DNA of 64,000 nt from Microbacterium pullorum (GCF_014836535.1 NZ_JACSQP010000001.1:126849-190848), one strand, 5' to 3'; shown: positions 18,542 through 28,328, numbered from the stretch's first letter. Notes: generated from the letters alone by a model not told the origin. Numbers and translations are program-made.

Positions 18542-20083
18542 TCAGCCCAGCGCGGCGAGGGCGGCCCAGAGTTCGGCGCGGGCGGCGAACGACGACAGGT
18601 CGCGGCCGAGCAGCGTCTGTGCGGTCCCGATGCGGGTGCGCACCGTGTGGCGGTGCACGCCGAGGGTGCGGGCGGCGCTCTCGTGCGAGCAGTCGGCGGC
18701 GAGCCAGGCGCGCACCGTGGCCACCAGCACCGTGCCGTGCGCGGCATCGTGCGCGGCGAGCGGCTGCAGCACCGCCGCCCCCAGCGCCCGGGCCTCGGGT
18801 GTCGCGAGGGCGGGGAGGATGCCATCGCGCGCCGTGTCGGCGAAGTGCGTCACCCCGGGGCCGCCGCGGTCGCGCGCGACGCGGGCCTGGTCGAGCGCGG
18901 CGGCGAACCCGTCGTAGCCGGTCGGCGCCGACACCCCGATCGACAGTGCGAACCGGTCGGCGAACTCGTCGAGCGCGCCGACGTCGCCCGCCGACACCGC
19001 CATCACCATGCCGTCCTCGCCCCGTCCGTAGAACAGTGCGCCGCGGCGCTCGTCGGCGCGCAGCTCCAGCAGCTCGCCGAGGGCGTCGGAGCCGGCGGCG
19101 GCGGCTTCGGTCACGGCCACGACGACCGGCGCGGACGGCAGCGGCCCCCACGCGTCGCGGGAGATGCGGCGGGCCAGCGCCGGGTCGCCGGTGCGCAGCG
19201 ACTGCAGCATGCCGGTGCGCAGCACGGTGCGAGCGCGCCCCAGCCGCTGGTGCTGCTCGAGGGCGAGGCTCGCCATCGAGATCACCGAGGTCACGACGTC
19301 GCGGCCCTCGCGGTCGAGCCCGCCCGCCGCGATCGCCACGACGCCCCGCAGCCGGCCGCCTCGCCCGAGCGTCTGCAGCGTGAACGCCGTGCCCTCCCGT
19401 CGCACCGATGACGCGGCGCGGGCACCGCGGCGCAGCACCGCCCCGACCTCGCCGTGCACGCTGCGGGCGGTCGCGGGATCGAGCGCACCGGCGGGGTGCT
19501 CGCGCACGAGCTCGCCGGCGCCGTCGTACATCCCCACCCAGGTGTCCAGCTGCCGGGCGAGCTCGCCGATCGTGGCATCCAACCCGTCGGGGCGGAGGGC
19601 GGCGAGCGAGATCGCGCGCTGCGCCGCCAGCGCCCAGCTGCGGCGGGCGTATGCCTGCGCGGCGACCGTCTCGGCATTGGCGCGGGCGACCGCGATGAAC
19701 GGCGTGTCATAGGGCACCTCGAACAGCGGCATCCCGGCCTCATGGCAGGCGCGGTCGAGGGCAGGCGGGATGCCGGCGCGGGCGACCTCGGTGCCGAAGC
19801 CGAGCCCGGCGACACCCCGCGCGGACAGCCGCGCGACGTAGTCGTCGTACGGCTGCGAGACGGCATCGCCGGCGTCGGCGAACTGCGTGCCGGTGGTCAG
19901 CAGCACGAGGTCGTCGGCGAGGAACGGCGTCGGGTCGGCGAGGTCGGAGCTGTGCACCCAGCGGATCGGCCGGTCGAGGGCATCGGTGGGGAGCTGCTGC
20001 GGGTCGGAGGCCAGTCGCAGGCGGAGCTCGCCGCGCCGCAGCAGGGCGCGCAGCGTCGGGTCGAGGTCGGTCGTCGTCGCCAC
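18542..20083 (-). CDS. PucR-family transcriptional regulator
   Basis: A 513-residue regulator with an N-terminal PucR purine-catabolism-type domain (LRALLRRGELRLRLAS, WVHSSDLADPTPFL, LLLTTGTQF-like) and a C-terminal PucR helix-turn-helix (WLAADCSHESAARTLGVHRHTVRTR). Members activate catabolic operons for purines, GABA or other amines. The GTG start has GGAG 6 nt upstream; longer frames would run into gabT and are shadow. It is divergent to gabT and is the probable controller of the putrescine/GABA genes. Confidence 0.88.
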   Translation of the reverse strand: MATTTDLDPTLRALLRRGELRLRLASDPQQLPTDALDRPIRWVHSSDLADPTPFLADDLVLLTTGTQFADAGDAVSQPYDDYVARLSARGVAGLGFGTEVARAGIPPALDRACHEAGMPLFEVPYDTPFIAVARANAETVAAQAYARRSWALAAQRAISLAALRPDGLDATIGELARQLDTWVGMYDGAGELVREHPAGALDPATARSVHGEVGAVLRRGARAASSVRREGTAFTLQTLGRGGRLRGVVAIAAGGLDREGRDVVTSVISMASLALEQHQRLGRARTVLRTGMLQSLRTGDPALARRISRDAWGPLPSAPVVVAVTEAAAAGSDALGELLELRADERRGALFYGRGEDGMVMAVSAGDVGALDEFADRFALSIGVSAPTGYDGFAAALDQARVARDRGGPGVTHFADTARDGILPALATPEARALGAAVLQPLAAHDAAHGTVLVATVRAWLAADCSHESAARTLGVHRHTVRTRIGTAQTLLGRDLSSFAARAELWAALAALG

Positions 20084-20097
20084 CGGCAGCTCCGCTC

Positions 20098-20135
20098 TTG
20101 TACACGATGTACTGCAATCGCATCGAAATATACAA
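20098..20135. promoter_or_regulatory. Candidate PucR operator between pucR and gabT
   Basis: A 38-bp imperfect palindrome: outer TTGTA and TACAA, inner CGATG and CATCG. It ends 8 bp before a GTGACC hexamer (20144-20149) that is 17 bp from TACGCT (20167-20172), the likely gabT -35/-10. An activator bound here would touch RNA polymerase, and the site also overlaps any pucR promoter. Confidence 0.5.
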
Positions 20136-20179
20136 CCGGGCGAGTGACCTGTGGGGTCCCGACTCCTACGCTCGCCGAC

Positions 20180-21535
20180 ATGACCCTCACCGCCGCCCCC
20201 ACGACGCCGCACGGCGGACCCGGCCTGCCACAAGTGCGCCGCCTCGCCACCGCCATCCCCGGACCTCGCTCCGCCGAGATTTTGCAGCGCAAGGCGGCCG
20301 CGGTGCCGGCGGGGGTCGGTCACACCGTGCCGATCGCTGCGGTCGCCGCCGGCGGCGGTGTGGTCGTCGACGCCGACGGCAACTCGCTCATCGACCTGGG
20401 CTCGGGCATCGCCGTGACCACCGTGGGCTCCGCCCACCCGAAAGTCGTCGAGGCGATCGCCGCACAGGCCGCCCAGTTCACCCACACCTGCTTCATGATC
20501 TCGCCGTACGAGTCGTACATCGCCGTCGCCGAGGTGCTCAACCGGCTCACCCCCGGCGACCACGAGAAGAAGACCGCGCTGTTCAACTCCGGTGCCGAAG
20601 CCGTCGAGAACGCCGTGAAGATCGCCCGCAAGCACACCGGACGCCCCGCCGTCGTCGCCTTCGACCACGGCTACCACGGCCGCACCAACCTCACCATGGC
20701 GCTCACGGCGAAATCGATGCCCTACAAGAGCGGTTTCGGCCCCTTCGCCCCCGAGATCTACCGCGCGCCGGCGTCGTACCCCCTGCGCGACGGGCTCACC
20801 GGGCCCGAAGCCGCCGCCCGCACCCTCTCGCTGATCGAGAAGCAGATCGGCGCCGAGAACCTCGCCGCCGTGGTCATCGAGCCCATTCAGGGCGAGGGCG
20901 GGTTCATCGTGCCGGCCGACGGGTTCCTGCCCGCCGTCGCCGACTGGTGCCGCGACAACGACGTGGTGTTCATCGCCGACGAGGTGCAGTCGGGCTTCGC
21001 CCGCACCGGTGCGATGTTCGCCAGCGAGCTGTTCGGCATCGTCCCTGATCTGGTCACGACGGCGAAGGGGATTGCGGGGGGCATGCCCCTCGCCGCCGTG
21101 ACCGGGCGGGCGGACATCATGGATGCCGCTCACGCGGGGGGCCTGGGCGGCACCTACGGCGGCAACCCGGTGGCCTGCGCCGCCGCGCTCGCCGCGCTCG
21201 ACGCCTTCGAGAACGACGGACTCATCGAGCGGGCCCAGCAGATCGAGCGCGTGCTCGTCGACCGCCTCGGCGCACTCGCCGCCGCCGACGACCGCATCGG
21301 GGAGGTACGCGGGCGCGGCGCCATGATGGCCGTCGAGTTCGTCGACCCGGCCGCCGGCGCCCCCGACGCAGCCCTCACCGGAGCCGTCGCGAAGGCCTGC
21401 CTCGCGGACGGCGTGATCGTGCTCACCTGCGGCACGTACGGCAACGTCATCCGATTCCTGCCGCCGCTGTCGATTCCCGACGCCCTGCTCCACGAGGGCA
21501 TCGACGTCGTGGCATCCGCCCTCGCCGCACGCTGA
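20180..21535 (+). CDS. gabT: 4-aminobutyrate--2-oxoglutarate aminotransferase
   Basis: 451-residue class III PLP aminotransferase converting GABA to succinate semialdehyde. Motifs: FNSGAEAVENAVKIARKHTGR, HGYHGRTNLTMALT, IEPIQGEGGFIVP, FIADEVQSGFARTG and the PLP lysine in TTAKGIAGGMPLAA. TACGCT stands 7 nt before the ATG (leaderless). First gene of a seven-enzyme-island transcript; amine oxidase follows after 71 nt. Confidence 0.95.
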   Translation: MTLTAAPTTPHGGPGLPQVRRLATAIPGPRSAEILQRKAAAVPAGVGHTVPIAAVAAGGGVVVDADGNSLIDLGSGIAVTTVGSAHPKVVEAIAAQAAQFTHTCFMISPYESYIAVAEVLNRLTPGDHEKKTALFNSGAEAVENAVKIARKHTGRPAVVAFDHGYHGRTNLTMALTAKSMPYKSGFGPFAPEIYRAPASYPLRDGLTGPEAAARTLSLIEKQIGAENLAAVVIEPIQGEGGFIVPADGFLPAVADWCRDNDVVFIADEVQSGFARTGAMFASELFGIVPDLVTTAKGIAGGMPLAAVTGRADIMDAAHAGGLGGTYGGNPVACAAALAALDAFENDGLIERAQQIERVLVDRLGALAAADDRIGEVRGRGAMMAVEFVDPAAGAPDAALTGAVAKACLADGVIVLTCGTYGNVIRFLPPLSIPDALLHEGIDVVASALAAR

Positions 21536-21606
21536 CCGGGCCGCAGCGTTCGCGACCACCGCCACCCGAACCCGTCACCGAACCCGCCCACGACCGAGGA
21601 GTGCAC

Positions 21607-22965
21607 ATGAGTGAGATCACGAGAGACGTCGTGATCGTGGGGGCGGGGGCCGCCGGCCTCACCGCAGCCCACGAACTGCAGAAGGCCGGCCTCTCGGTCG
21701 CGGTGCTGGAGGCGCGCGACCGCGTGGGCGGGCGACTGTGGACCGACACGATCGACGGCGCGATGCTCGAGATCGGCGGGCAGTGGGTCTCTCCCGACCA
21801 GGAAGCCCTCATCGACACCGTCGCGGAGCTGGGGCTCGAGACCTTCAGCCGCTACCGCACCGGGGACAGCGTCTACGTCGGGCCGGACGGCACAGTCTCG
21901 CGCTTCACCGGCGATGTCTTCCCGGTGGCGCCGGAGACCGAACGGACGATCGCCGAGATCACCGAGCGGCTCGACGCGATGGTCGCCGAGATCGACCCCG
22001 ACCGCCCGTACGCCCATCCGCGGGCCGAGGAGTGGGACACGATCTCGTGGGACGCCTGGCTGCGCGCCCAGACCGACGACGACGAGGCGGTGCGCAACCT
22101 CGCCTTCGCCACCGGCTCGGCGATGCTCACCAAGCCCACGCACGCGTTCTCGCTGCTGCAGTCGCTGCTCATGGCCGCCAGTGCCGGGAGCTACTCGAAC
22201 CTCGTCGACGCCGACTTCATCCTCGACAAGCGGGTCGTGGGCGGGTTGCAGCAGGTGCCGCTGCTGTTGGCCGAACGACTGGGTGAAGATGTGTTCCTCG
22301 GCCAGCCGGTGCGGACGCTGGAGTGGTCGGATGCCGGGGTGATCGCCCGCACCGACGGCATGACCGTGCGGGCGCGCTCGGCGATCCTGGCGCTCGCGCC
22401 GGTGCTCTACACCCGCATCTCGTTCGTGCCGGCGCTCCCGCGCCTGCAGCAGCAGATGCACCAGCACCTGTCGATGGGGTTCGTGATCAAGGTGCACGCC
22501 GTCTACGACCGGCCGTTCTGGCGCGAGCAGGGGCTGTCGGGCACGGCATTCAGCCCCTACGAGCTCTCGCACGAGGCGTACGACAACACCAACCACGGCG
22601 ATGAGCGCGGGACGCTGGTGGGTTTCGTCTCCGATCGCAACGCCGACGACGTCTTCCGTCTCAGCGCCGAGGAGCGCAAGGAACGCATCCTCGAGTCGCT
22701 GTCGCATTACTACGGGCCTGAGGCGAAGAACCCGGTCGTCTACTACGAGAGCGACTGGGGGAGCGAGGAGTGGACCCGCGGCGCGTACGCCGCGAGCTTC
22801 GACCTCGGCGGGCTGCACCGCTACGGCGGTGACCTGCGCACACCCGTGGGACCCATCCGCTTCGCGTGCAGCGACCTGGCCGGGGCCGGGTACCAGCACG
22901 TCGACGGCGCGATCCGCATGGGGCGGCTCGTCGCGCACGACATCATCGAGGGGAATCGCACATGA
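21607..22965 (+). CDS. puo: Putrescine oxidase (flavin monoamine oxidase)
   Basis: A 452-residue FAD amine oxidase oxidising putrescine to 4-aminobutanal, ammonia and hydrogen peroxide. The dinucleotide fold VVIVGAGAAG places GxGxxG at residues 12-17. The segments EIGGQWVSPDQ, SAGSYSNLVDADFILDKRVVGG and SDWGSEEWTRGAYAASFDLGG closely resemble remembered Rhodococcus putrescine oxidase. ATG 21607 is used because GAGGAG ends 5 nt upstream; the in-frame GTG 21601 overlaps that site. Next gene overlaps by 4 nt. Confidence 0.92.
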   Translation: MSEITRDVVIVGAGAAGLTAAHELQKAGLSVAVLEARDRVGGRLWTDTIDGAMLEIGGQWVSPDQEALIDTVAELGLETFSRYRTGDSVYVGPDGTVSRFTGDVFPVAPETERTIAEITERLDAMVAEIDPDRPYAHPRAEEWDTISWDAWLRAQTDDDEAVRNLAFATGSAMLTKPTHAFSLLQSLLMAASAGSYSNLVDADFILDKRVVGGLQQVPLLLAERLGEDVFLGQPVRTLEWSDAGVIARTDGMTVRARSAILALAPVLYTRISFVPALPRLQQQMHQHLSMGFVIKVHAVYDRPFWREQGLSGTAFSPYELSHEAYDNTNHGDERGTLVGFVSDRNADDVFRLSAEERKERILESLSHYYGPEAKNPVVYYESDWGSEEWTRGAYAASFDLGGLHRYGGDLRTPVGPIRFACSDLAGAGYQHVDGAIRMGRLVAHDIIEGNRT

Positions 22966-23849
22966 CCGCACGCATCGTCGTCGGCTACACCGCCACGAAA
23001 GCCGGCCGCGACGCGGTGGCTTTCGCGTCGCGGCTGGCTGTGGCATCCGGCGCCGAAATCGACATCGTGCTGGTGCTGCCGGCCGAGGGGCGCAGCGTCA
23101 TCACCCCGCCGGATGCCGGTTACGACCGGTACCTGCGCGACCAGGCCGACGCGTGGCTGGCCGAGGCGGCGGCGCACGTGCCCGAGCAGGTCGCGCACCG
23201 CGAGCACGCCCGCTACGCCGACTCGTTCGCCGAGGGACTCATCGACATCGCCGGGGAGCTGGGCGGCGGACTCATCGTCGTGGGCGCCGCCGACGGCAGC
23301 TCACGCGGCCGCCACCGGCTGGGGTCCACGACCAGCGAGCTGCTGCACTCCTCGGATGTGCCGGTCGTGCTCGTGCCGCGCGGCGCCCGCAAGGTCGCGC
23401 CGGAGGCGGGCATCAGCCGGCTGACGGTGGCCGTGGGGATGCGGCCCGGCGCCGAGGCGCTGCTGGACGAAGCGGTGGCGCTGTCCATCGCCACCGGCGC
23501 CCCGCTGCGGCTGCTCTCGCTCGTGACCGTCGACCTGCCGGCATCGGTCGACACCGGGGTCATCCGCATCGCCGGCGCCGCCCACGCCGACGACGTGCTC
23601 GCCGCGACCCGGCGATCGCTGCCGGCCGGAGTGGAGGCCGAAGCCGTCACCGCGCGGGGCGCCTCGATCGAAGAGGCCGTGACCCACCTCGACTGGCAGC
23701 CGGGCGAAGTGATCCTGGTCGGCTCCAGCCGTCTGGCCCAGCCTCGCCGGCTGTTCCTCGGCTCCACCGCAGCGAAGATGCTGCACGAAATCCCGGTGCC
23801 GATGGTCGTCGTACCCCGCACCCGCACCCGAGAAGAGGCAGGCCGATGA
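22962..23849 (+). CDS. Tandem universal stress protein (UspA family)
   Basis: 295 residues with two Usp domains (about 1-140 and 150-290). Both end in the usual hydrophobic strand (VPVVLVPRG and VPMVVVPRT); the second has GSSRLAQPRRLFLGST, the ATP-loop pattern. It overlaps the oxidase and permease genes by 4 nt on each side, so it is made together with a hydrogen-peroxide-producing oxidase and the transporter. A regulatory or protective role is inferred. Confidence 0.88.
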   Translation: MTARIVVGYTATKAGRDAVAFASRLAVASGAEIDIVLVLPAEGRSVITPPDAGYDRYLRDQADAWLAEAAAHVPEQVAHREHARYADSFAEGLIDIAGELGGGLIVVGAADGSSRGRHRLGSTTSELLHSSDVPVVLVPRGARKVAPEAGISRLTVAVGMRPGAEALLDEAVALSIATGAPLRLLSLVTVDLPASVDTGVIRIAGAAHADDVLAATRRSLPAGVEAEAVTARGASIEEAVTHLDWQPGEVILVGSSRLAQPRRLFLGSTAAKMLHEIPVPMVVVPRTRTREEAGR

Positions 23850-25423
23850 GCCAGCACGCGAACACGGTGAGCGGCGACGACGCCGTCACCGGGGGAATCA
23901 CGAAGAAAGGGCTGAGTGCCGGCACCGTCGGCCTCATCGGAGCCGTGGTGATCGGCATCTCGTGCATCGCCCCCGCCTACACCCTGACCGCGGCCCTCGG
24001 CCCGACGGTCTCCGAAGTCGGCTTCCAGGTGCCGGCGATCATCCTGGTCGGGTTCATCCCGATGCTGCTGGTCGCGTTCGGCTACCGCGAGCTCAACAAG
24101 GCCATGCCCGATTCGGGCACGTCGTTCACGTGGGCGGCGCGCGCCTTCGGCCCGTGGGTGGGCTGGATGGCCGGATGGGGGCTGATCGCGGCGACGATCC
24201 TGGTGCTGTCGAACCTCGCCGGCATCGCGGTGGACTTCTTGTTCCTGCTCATCGACCAGATCGCCGGCAGCCCCGGCACGATCGCCGCGCTCGCCGCCGA
24301 ACCCGCCATCAACGTCACGGTGTGTCTGCTGTTCATGCTGGGGGCGACCTTCGTCTCGTACCGTGACATGCAGACGACGCAGAAGCTGCAGTACGTGCTG
24401 GTGACGTTCCAGGTGCTCGTGCTGCTGGTGTTCTCCATCGCCGCGTTCGTGCACGTGGCCGGGGGCACCGCGTTCGACGCCAGCCCCATCGAGCTGTCGT
24501 GGTTCAACCCGTTCGCCGTCGGTTCGGTCGCCGCGGTCGTCGCCGGCCTGTCGCTGTCGATCTTCATCTTCTGGGGCTGGGACGTCACCCTGACCATGAA
24601 CGAGGAGACCAAGGACCCCGAGCGCACCCCCGGCCGCGCGGCGACGCTGACGGTGGTCACGATCGTCGTGCTGTACCTGCTGATCGCGCTCGCCCTGCTG
24701 TCGTTCGCCGGCACCGGCGACGGCGACCTGGGGCTCGGCAACCCCGACATCCAGGACAACGTCTTCTTCTTCCTGTCCGGCCCGATCCTGGGGCCGCTGG
24801 CGTTCCTCGTGTCGCTCGCGGTGCTCACCAGCTCTGCCTCGTCGCTGCAGTCCACGTTCGTGGGCCCCGCCCGCACACTGCTGGCGATGGGGCACTACGG
24901 CGCGCTGCCGCGTCGGTTCGCCACCGTGAGCCCACGGTTCTTCACGCCGGGCTTCGCCACCGTGGTCGCCGCCGTCGTGGCATCCGGGTTCTACGCCGTC
25001 ATGCGCTTCGTCAGCGAGAACGTGCTGTGGGACACCATCACCGCGCTCGGCATGATGATCTGCTTCTACTACGGCATCACCGCGTTCGCGTGCGTCTGGT
25101 ACTTCCGGCGGCAGTGGTTCGACTCGGTGCGCTCGTTCCTCTTCACGATGCTGTTCCCGCTCGTGGGCGGGCTCATCCTCGCGGTGCTGTTCGTCATCAC
25201 GCTGCGCGACAGCATGGCCCCCGACTACGGCAGCGGATCGAACATCGCCGGTGTCGGACTGGTGTTCATCCTCGGTGTCACCGTCATCCTCCTCGGTGTC
25301 GCGATCATGATCTGGCAGGCGATCAAACGCCCCGCCTTCTTCCGCGGCGAGACCCTGTCGATCGACGCGCCGGCGAGCCTGCGCCGCGGGGGGCCCCGCG
25401 CCACCACGGGACGTCGCCGATGA
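23846..25423 (+). CDS. APC-family amino acid/polyamine permease
   Basis: A 525-residue transporter with about 12 helices. It has the APC opening GLIGAVVIGISCIAPAYTLTAALG, a helix-3 region RELNKAMPDSGTSFTWAARAFG and helix-6/7 FIFWGWDVTLTMNEETKDPERTPGRA. Embedded between the putrescine oxidase/Usp and two aldehyde dehydrogenases, it is the likely uptake system for putrescine, GABA or a related amine. Overlaps of 4 nt on both sides. Confidence 0.9.
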   Translation: MSQHANTVSGDDAVTGGITKKGLSAGTVGLIGAVVIGISCIAPAYTLTAALGPTVSEVGFQVPAIILVGFIPMLLVAFGYRELNKAMPDSGTSFTWAARAFGPWVGWMAGWGLIAATILVLSNLAGIAVDFLFLLIDQIAGSPGTIAALAAEPAINVTVCLLFMLGATFVSYRDMQTTQKLQYVLVTFQVLVLLVFSIAAFVHVAGGTAFDASPIELSWFNPFAVGSVAAVVAGLSLSIFIFWGWDVTLTMNEETKDPERTPGRAATLTVVTIVVLYLLIALALLSFAGTGDGDLGLGNPDIQDNVFFFLSGPILGPLAFLVSLAVLTSSASSLQSTFVGPARTLLAMGHYGALPRRFATVSPRFFTPGFATVVAAVVASGFYAVMRFVSENVLWDTITALGMMICFYYGITAFACVWYFRRQWFDSVRSFLFTMLFPLVGGLILAVLFVITLRDSMAPDYGSGSNIAGVGLVFILGVTVILLGVAIMIWQAIKRPAFFRGETLSIDAPASLRRGGPRATTGRRR

Positions 25424-26886
25424 GTGCGGCGCGCGAAGCGCAGGTGCTCGCCGAGGTCCCCGCCCAGCTCTACATCGACGGGCAGTGGACGGATGCCACC
25501 GGCGGGCGCACCTTCGCGGTGCGCGACCCCGCGACGGGGGAGGTCATCCGTGAGATCGCGGACGCCGCCCCCGAAGACGGCATGCGCGCCCTCGATGCCG
25601 CCGTCGCCGCCCAGGAGTCGTGGGCGGCCACCCCGCCGCGCACGCGCAGCGAGATGCTGCGACGCGCCTTCGACCTCGTGCAGGAGCGTCGTGAAGACCT
25701 CGCGCTGCTGATGACGCTGGAGATGGGCAAGCCGCTCGCCGAAGCGCGCGGCGAGGTGGGCTACGGCGGAGAGTTCCTGCGGTGGTTCAGTGAGGAGGCG
25801 GTGCGCATCGCCGGCCGCTACGGGCTCAACCCCGAGGGCACCGGGCGCATGGTCGTGTCGCAGCGCCCCGTCGGGCCGTCGTTGTTCATCACCCCCTGGA
25901 ACTTCCCGTTCGCCATGGCGACCCGCAAGATCGCGCCCGCGCTCGCCGCCGGGTGCACGGTCGTGATCAAACCTCCCGAGCTGACACCGTTGACGACGCT
26001 GCTGTTCACCCGGCTGCTCACCGAGGCGGGCGTGCCCGCCGGAGTGGTCAACGTCGTCACGACCACCACCTCCGGGGCGGTGTCAGCGCCCCTCATCGCC
26101 GATCCACGCCTGCGCAAGCTCTCGTTCACCGGGTCGACCCAGGTGGGTCGCAAGCTCATCGCGCAGGCAGCCGAAGGCGTGCTGCGGGTGTCGATGGAGC
26201 TCGGCGGCAACGCGCCGTTCGTCGTCTTCGACGACGCCGACCTCGACAAGGCGGTCGCCGGGGCGATGGCGGCGAAGTTCCGCAACATCGGGCAGGCCTG
26301 CACCGCGGCGAACCGCTTCATCGTGCACACCTCGATCGCCGACGAGTTCGCGCGCCGGGTCACCGAACGCGTGAACGCCATGACCATCGGCCGCGGCACC
26401 GAGGACGGCGTGGAGATCGGGCCGCTCATCGACGACAAGGCGGTCGCCAAGGCGGCCGAACTCGTCGATGACGCGGTGGCGCGGGGCGCGCAGGTGCTCG
26501 CCGGCGGGCACGCGCTCGACGGCCCGGGCACCTTCTTCGAGCCCACCGTCATCGCCGGGGTGCCGGCGGGCAGCGCGATCCTGCGCGAGGAGATCTTCGG
26601 CCCCGTGCTCGCCATCGCGACGTTCACCGACGAAGACGAGGCCGTGCGTCTGGCCAACGACACCGAGTACGGCCTCGTGTCCTACGTCTTCACACAGGAT
26701 CTCGCCCGCGGCCACCGGATGATCGATCGGCTCGACACGGGCATGATGGGCCTCAACGTCGGGGTCGTGTCCAACGCCGCCGCGCCCTTCGGAGGCGTCA
26801 AGCAATCGGGCATCGGCCGCGAAGGCGGTGCCGAAGGCATCCACGAATATCTGTCCACCAAGTACACGCTGATCCCCGTCGACTGA
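25420..26886 (+). CDS. gabD: Succinate-semialdehyde dehydrogenase (GabD type)
   Basis: 488-residue NAD(P)-dependent aldehyde dehydrogenase. TPWNFPFAM, FTGSTQVGRKL, catalytic Glu in MELGGNAPFVV and catalytic Cys in NIGQACTAANRF. The C-terminal block LNVGVVSNAAAPFGGVKQSG and GIHEYLSTKY is the GabD signature. It would oxidise the GabT product to succinate. Next ALDH begins 17 nt after its stop. Confidence 0.9.
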   Translation: MSAAREAQVLAEVPAQLYIDGQWTDATGGRTFAVRDPATGEVIREIADAAPEDGMRALDAAVAAQESWAATPPRTRSEMLRRAFDLVQERREDLALLMTLEMGKPLAEARGEVGYGGEFLRWFSEEAVRIAGRYGLNPEGTGRMVVSQRPVGPSLFITPWNFPFAMATRKIAPALAAGCTVVIKPPELTPLTTLLFTRLLTEAGVPAGVVNVVTTTTSGAVSAPLIADPRLRKLSFTGSTQVGRKLIAQAAEGVLRVSMELGGNAPFVVFDDADLDKAVAGAMAAKFRNIGQACTAANRFIVHTSIADEFARRVTERVNAMTIGRGTEDGVEIGPLIDDKAVAKAAELVDDAVARGAQVLAGGHALDGPGTFFEPTVIAGVPAGSAILREEIFGPVLAIATFTDEDEAVRLANDTEYGLVSYVFTQDLARGHRMIDRLDTGMMGLNVGVVSNAAAPFGGVKQSGIGREGGAEGIHEYLSTKYTLIPVD

Positions 26887-26903
26887 CGGGGGAACGGAGC
26901 ACC

Positions 26904-28289
26904 ATGAGCACGTATGCGGTCGTCAACCCCGCCACCGGCGAGACCCTCGCCACCTATCCGACCGCCACCGCCGATGAGGTGGAGGCGGCCCTGACCGCCG
27001 CAGCCGCCGTCGCCCACGGCTGGCTGCGGGAGTCGTCGACCGACGAGCGGGCGCGCCTGCTGCGGCGAGTCGCAGAGCTTCACCGCGAACGCCGCGACGA
27101 TCTCGCCGCCATCATCGTGCGGGAGATGGGAAAGCCTCTGGCCGCCGCGGAGGGCGAGGTCGACTTCGCCGCCGACATCACCGAGTACTACGCCGACCAC
27201 ATCGGCGAGATCACCGGCGACACGCCCGTGGACATCCTGGGGGAGGGGACCGCGGTCATCCGTCGGTCGCCGCTCGGGGTGCTGCTGGGGATCATGCCCT
27301 GGAACTTCCCCTACTACCAGGTGGCGCGCTTCGCCGCCCCGAACATCGCGATCGGCAACGCCATCCTGCTCAAGCACGCCTCGCAGTGCCCGCAGTCGGC
27401 GCAGGCCATCGAGAAGATCTACGCCGACGCCGGGTTCCCCGCAGGCGTCTACACCGACCTGCGCCTGACCAACGAGCAGGCAGCCGACGTCATCGCCGAC
27501 CGCCGCGTGCAGGGCGTATCGGTGACAGGCTCCGAGCGCGCGGGTGCGGCCGTGGCCGAGGTGGCCGGACGCAACCTCAAGAAGGCCGTGCTGGAGCTCG
27601 GCGGCTCCGACCCGTTCCTGCTGCTGTCCACCGACGACCTCGACCAGGCTGTGCAGGCCGCCGTCGACGCGCGGCTGGACAACGTCGGGCAGTCTTGCAA
27701 CGGGGCCAAGCGCTTCCTGGTGGTGGACGATCTCTTCGACGCGTTCCTCGAGAAGTTCACCGCCGCGATGGCCGCCGCGACCGTCGGGGACCCGTTCGCC
27801 GAGGACACCGTGCTCGGGCCGCTGTCGTCGCTGACCGCCGCTGAGCGCCTCGCCGAGCAGGTCGACCGCGCGGTGGCGCAGGGGGCGACGCTCGTCACCG
27901 GGGGTACCCGCGAGGGGGCGTTCTACCCCGGCACCGTGCTCACCGACGTCACGGCGGACATGGATGCGTATCAGGAGGAGTTCTTCGGGCCCGTGGGCGT
28001 GGTGTACCGGGTGGCCGACGAAGACGAGGCGGTGCGCATCGCCAACGACACCGGATTCGGGCTCGGATCCTACGTCTTCACCACCGACCCCGAGCAGGCC
28101 GAACGTGTCGCCGACCGCATCGAGGCCGGCATGGTCTACGTGAACCTCGTGCTCGCCGATTCGCCCGAACTGCCCTTCGGCGGCGTCAAGCGCAGCGGGA
28201 CCGGGCGGGAGATGGGACTGCTGGCGGCGGACGAATTCGTCAACAAGAAGCTCATCCGCGTCGCGGCAGCCCAGGGCGAGGGCGCGTAG
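26904..28289 (+). CDS. Second aldehyde dehydrogenase, probably 4-aminobutanal or succinate semialdehyde
   Basis: 461-residue ALDH with IMPWNFPYYQ, VTGSERAGAAV, Glu in LELGGSDPFLL and Cys in NVGQSCNGAKRF. The C-terminal FGGVKRSGTGREMG and EFVNKKLI match SSADH of the Sad/GabD2 branch. In the pathway context it is the natural candidate for 4-aminobutanal to GABA, the only step not otherwise covered; SSADH activity is the alternative. A weak hairpin (AGCCCC at 28288 with GGGGCT at 28312) follows. Confidence 0.85.
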   Translation: MSTYAVVNPATGETLATYPTATADEVEAALTAAAAVAHGWLRESSTDERARLLRRVAELHRERRDDLAAIIVREMGKPLAAAEGEVDFAADITEYYADHIGEITGDTPVDILGEGTAVIRRSPLGVLLGIMPWNFPYYQVARFAAPNIAIGNAILLKHASQCPQSAQAIEKIYADAGFPAGVYTDLRLTNEQAADVIADRRVQGVSVTGSERAGAAVAEVAGRNLKKAVLELGGSDPFLLLSTDDLDQAVQAAVDARLDNVGQSCNGAKRFLVVDDLFDAFLEKFTAAMAAATVGDPFAEDTVLGPLSSLTAAERLAEQVDRAVAQGATLVTGGTREGAFYPGTVLTDVTADMDAYQEEFFGPVGVVYRVADEDEAVRIANDTGFGLGSYVFTTDPEQAERVADRIEAGMVYVNLVLADSPELPFGGVKRSGTGREMGLLAADEFVNKKLIRVAAAQGEGA

Positions 28290-28328
28290 CCCCTGGCATC
28301 CGCGCCCGGTCGGGGCTTTGATGGAGGT

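Noticed and set aside
18542-21565. A 1007-codon minus-strand frame covering both pucR and gabT
   Set aside because: The pucR part is real, but the N-terminal half is the antisense of gabT, with low-complexity His/Gly/Arg composition. The true start is the GTG at 20083 with its own ribosome site.
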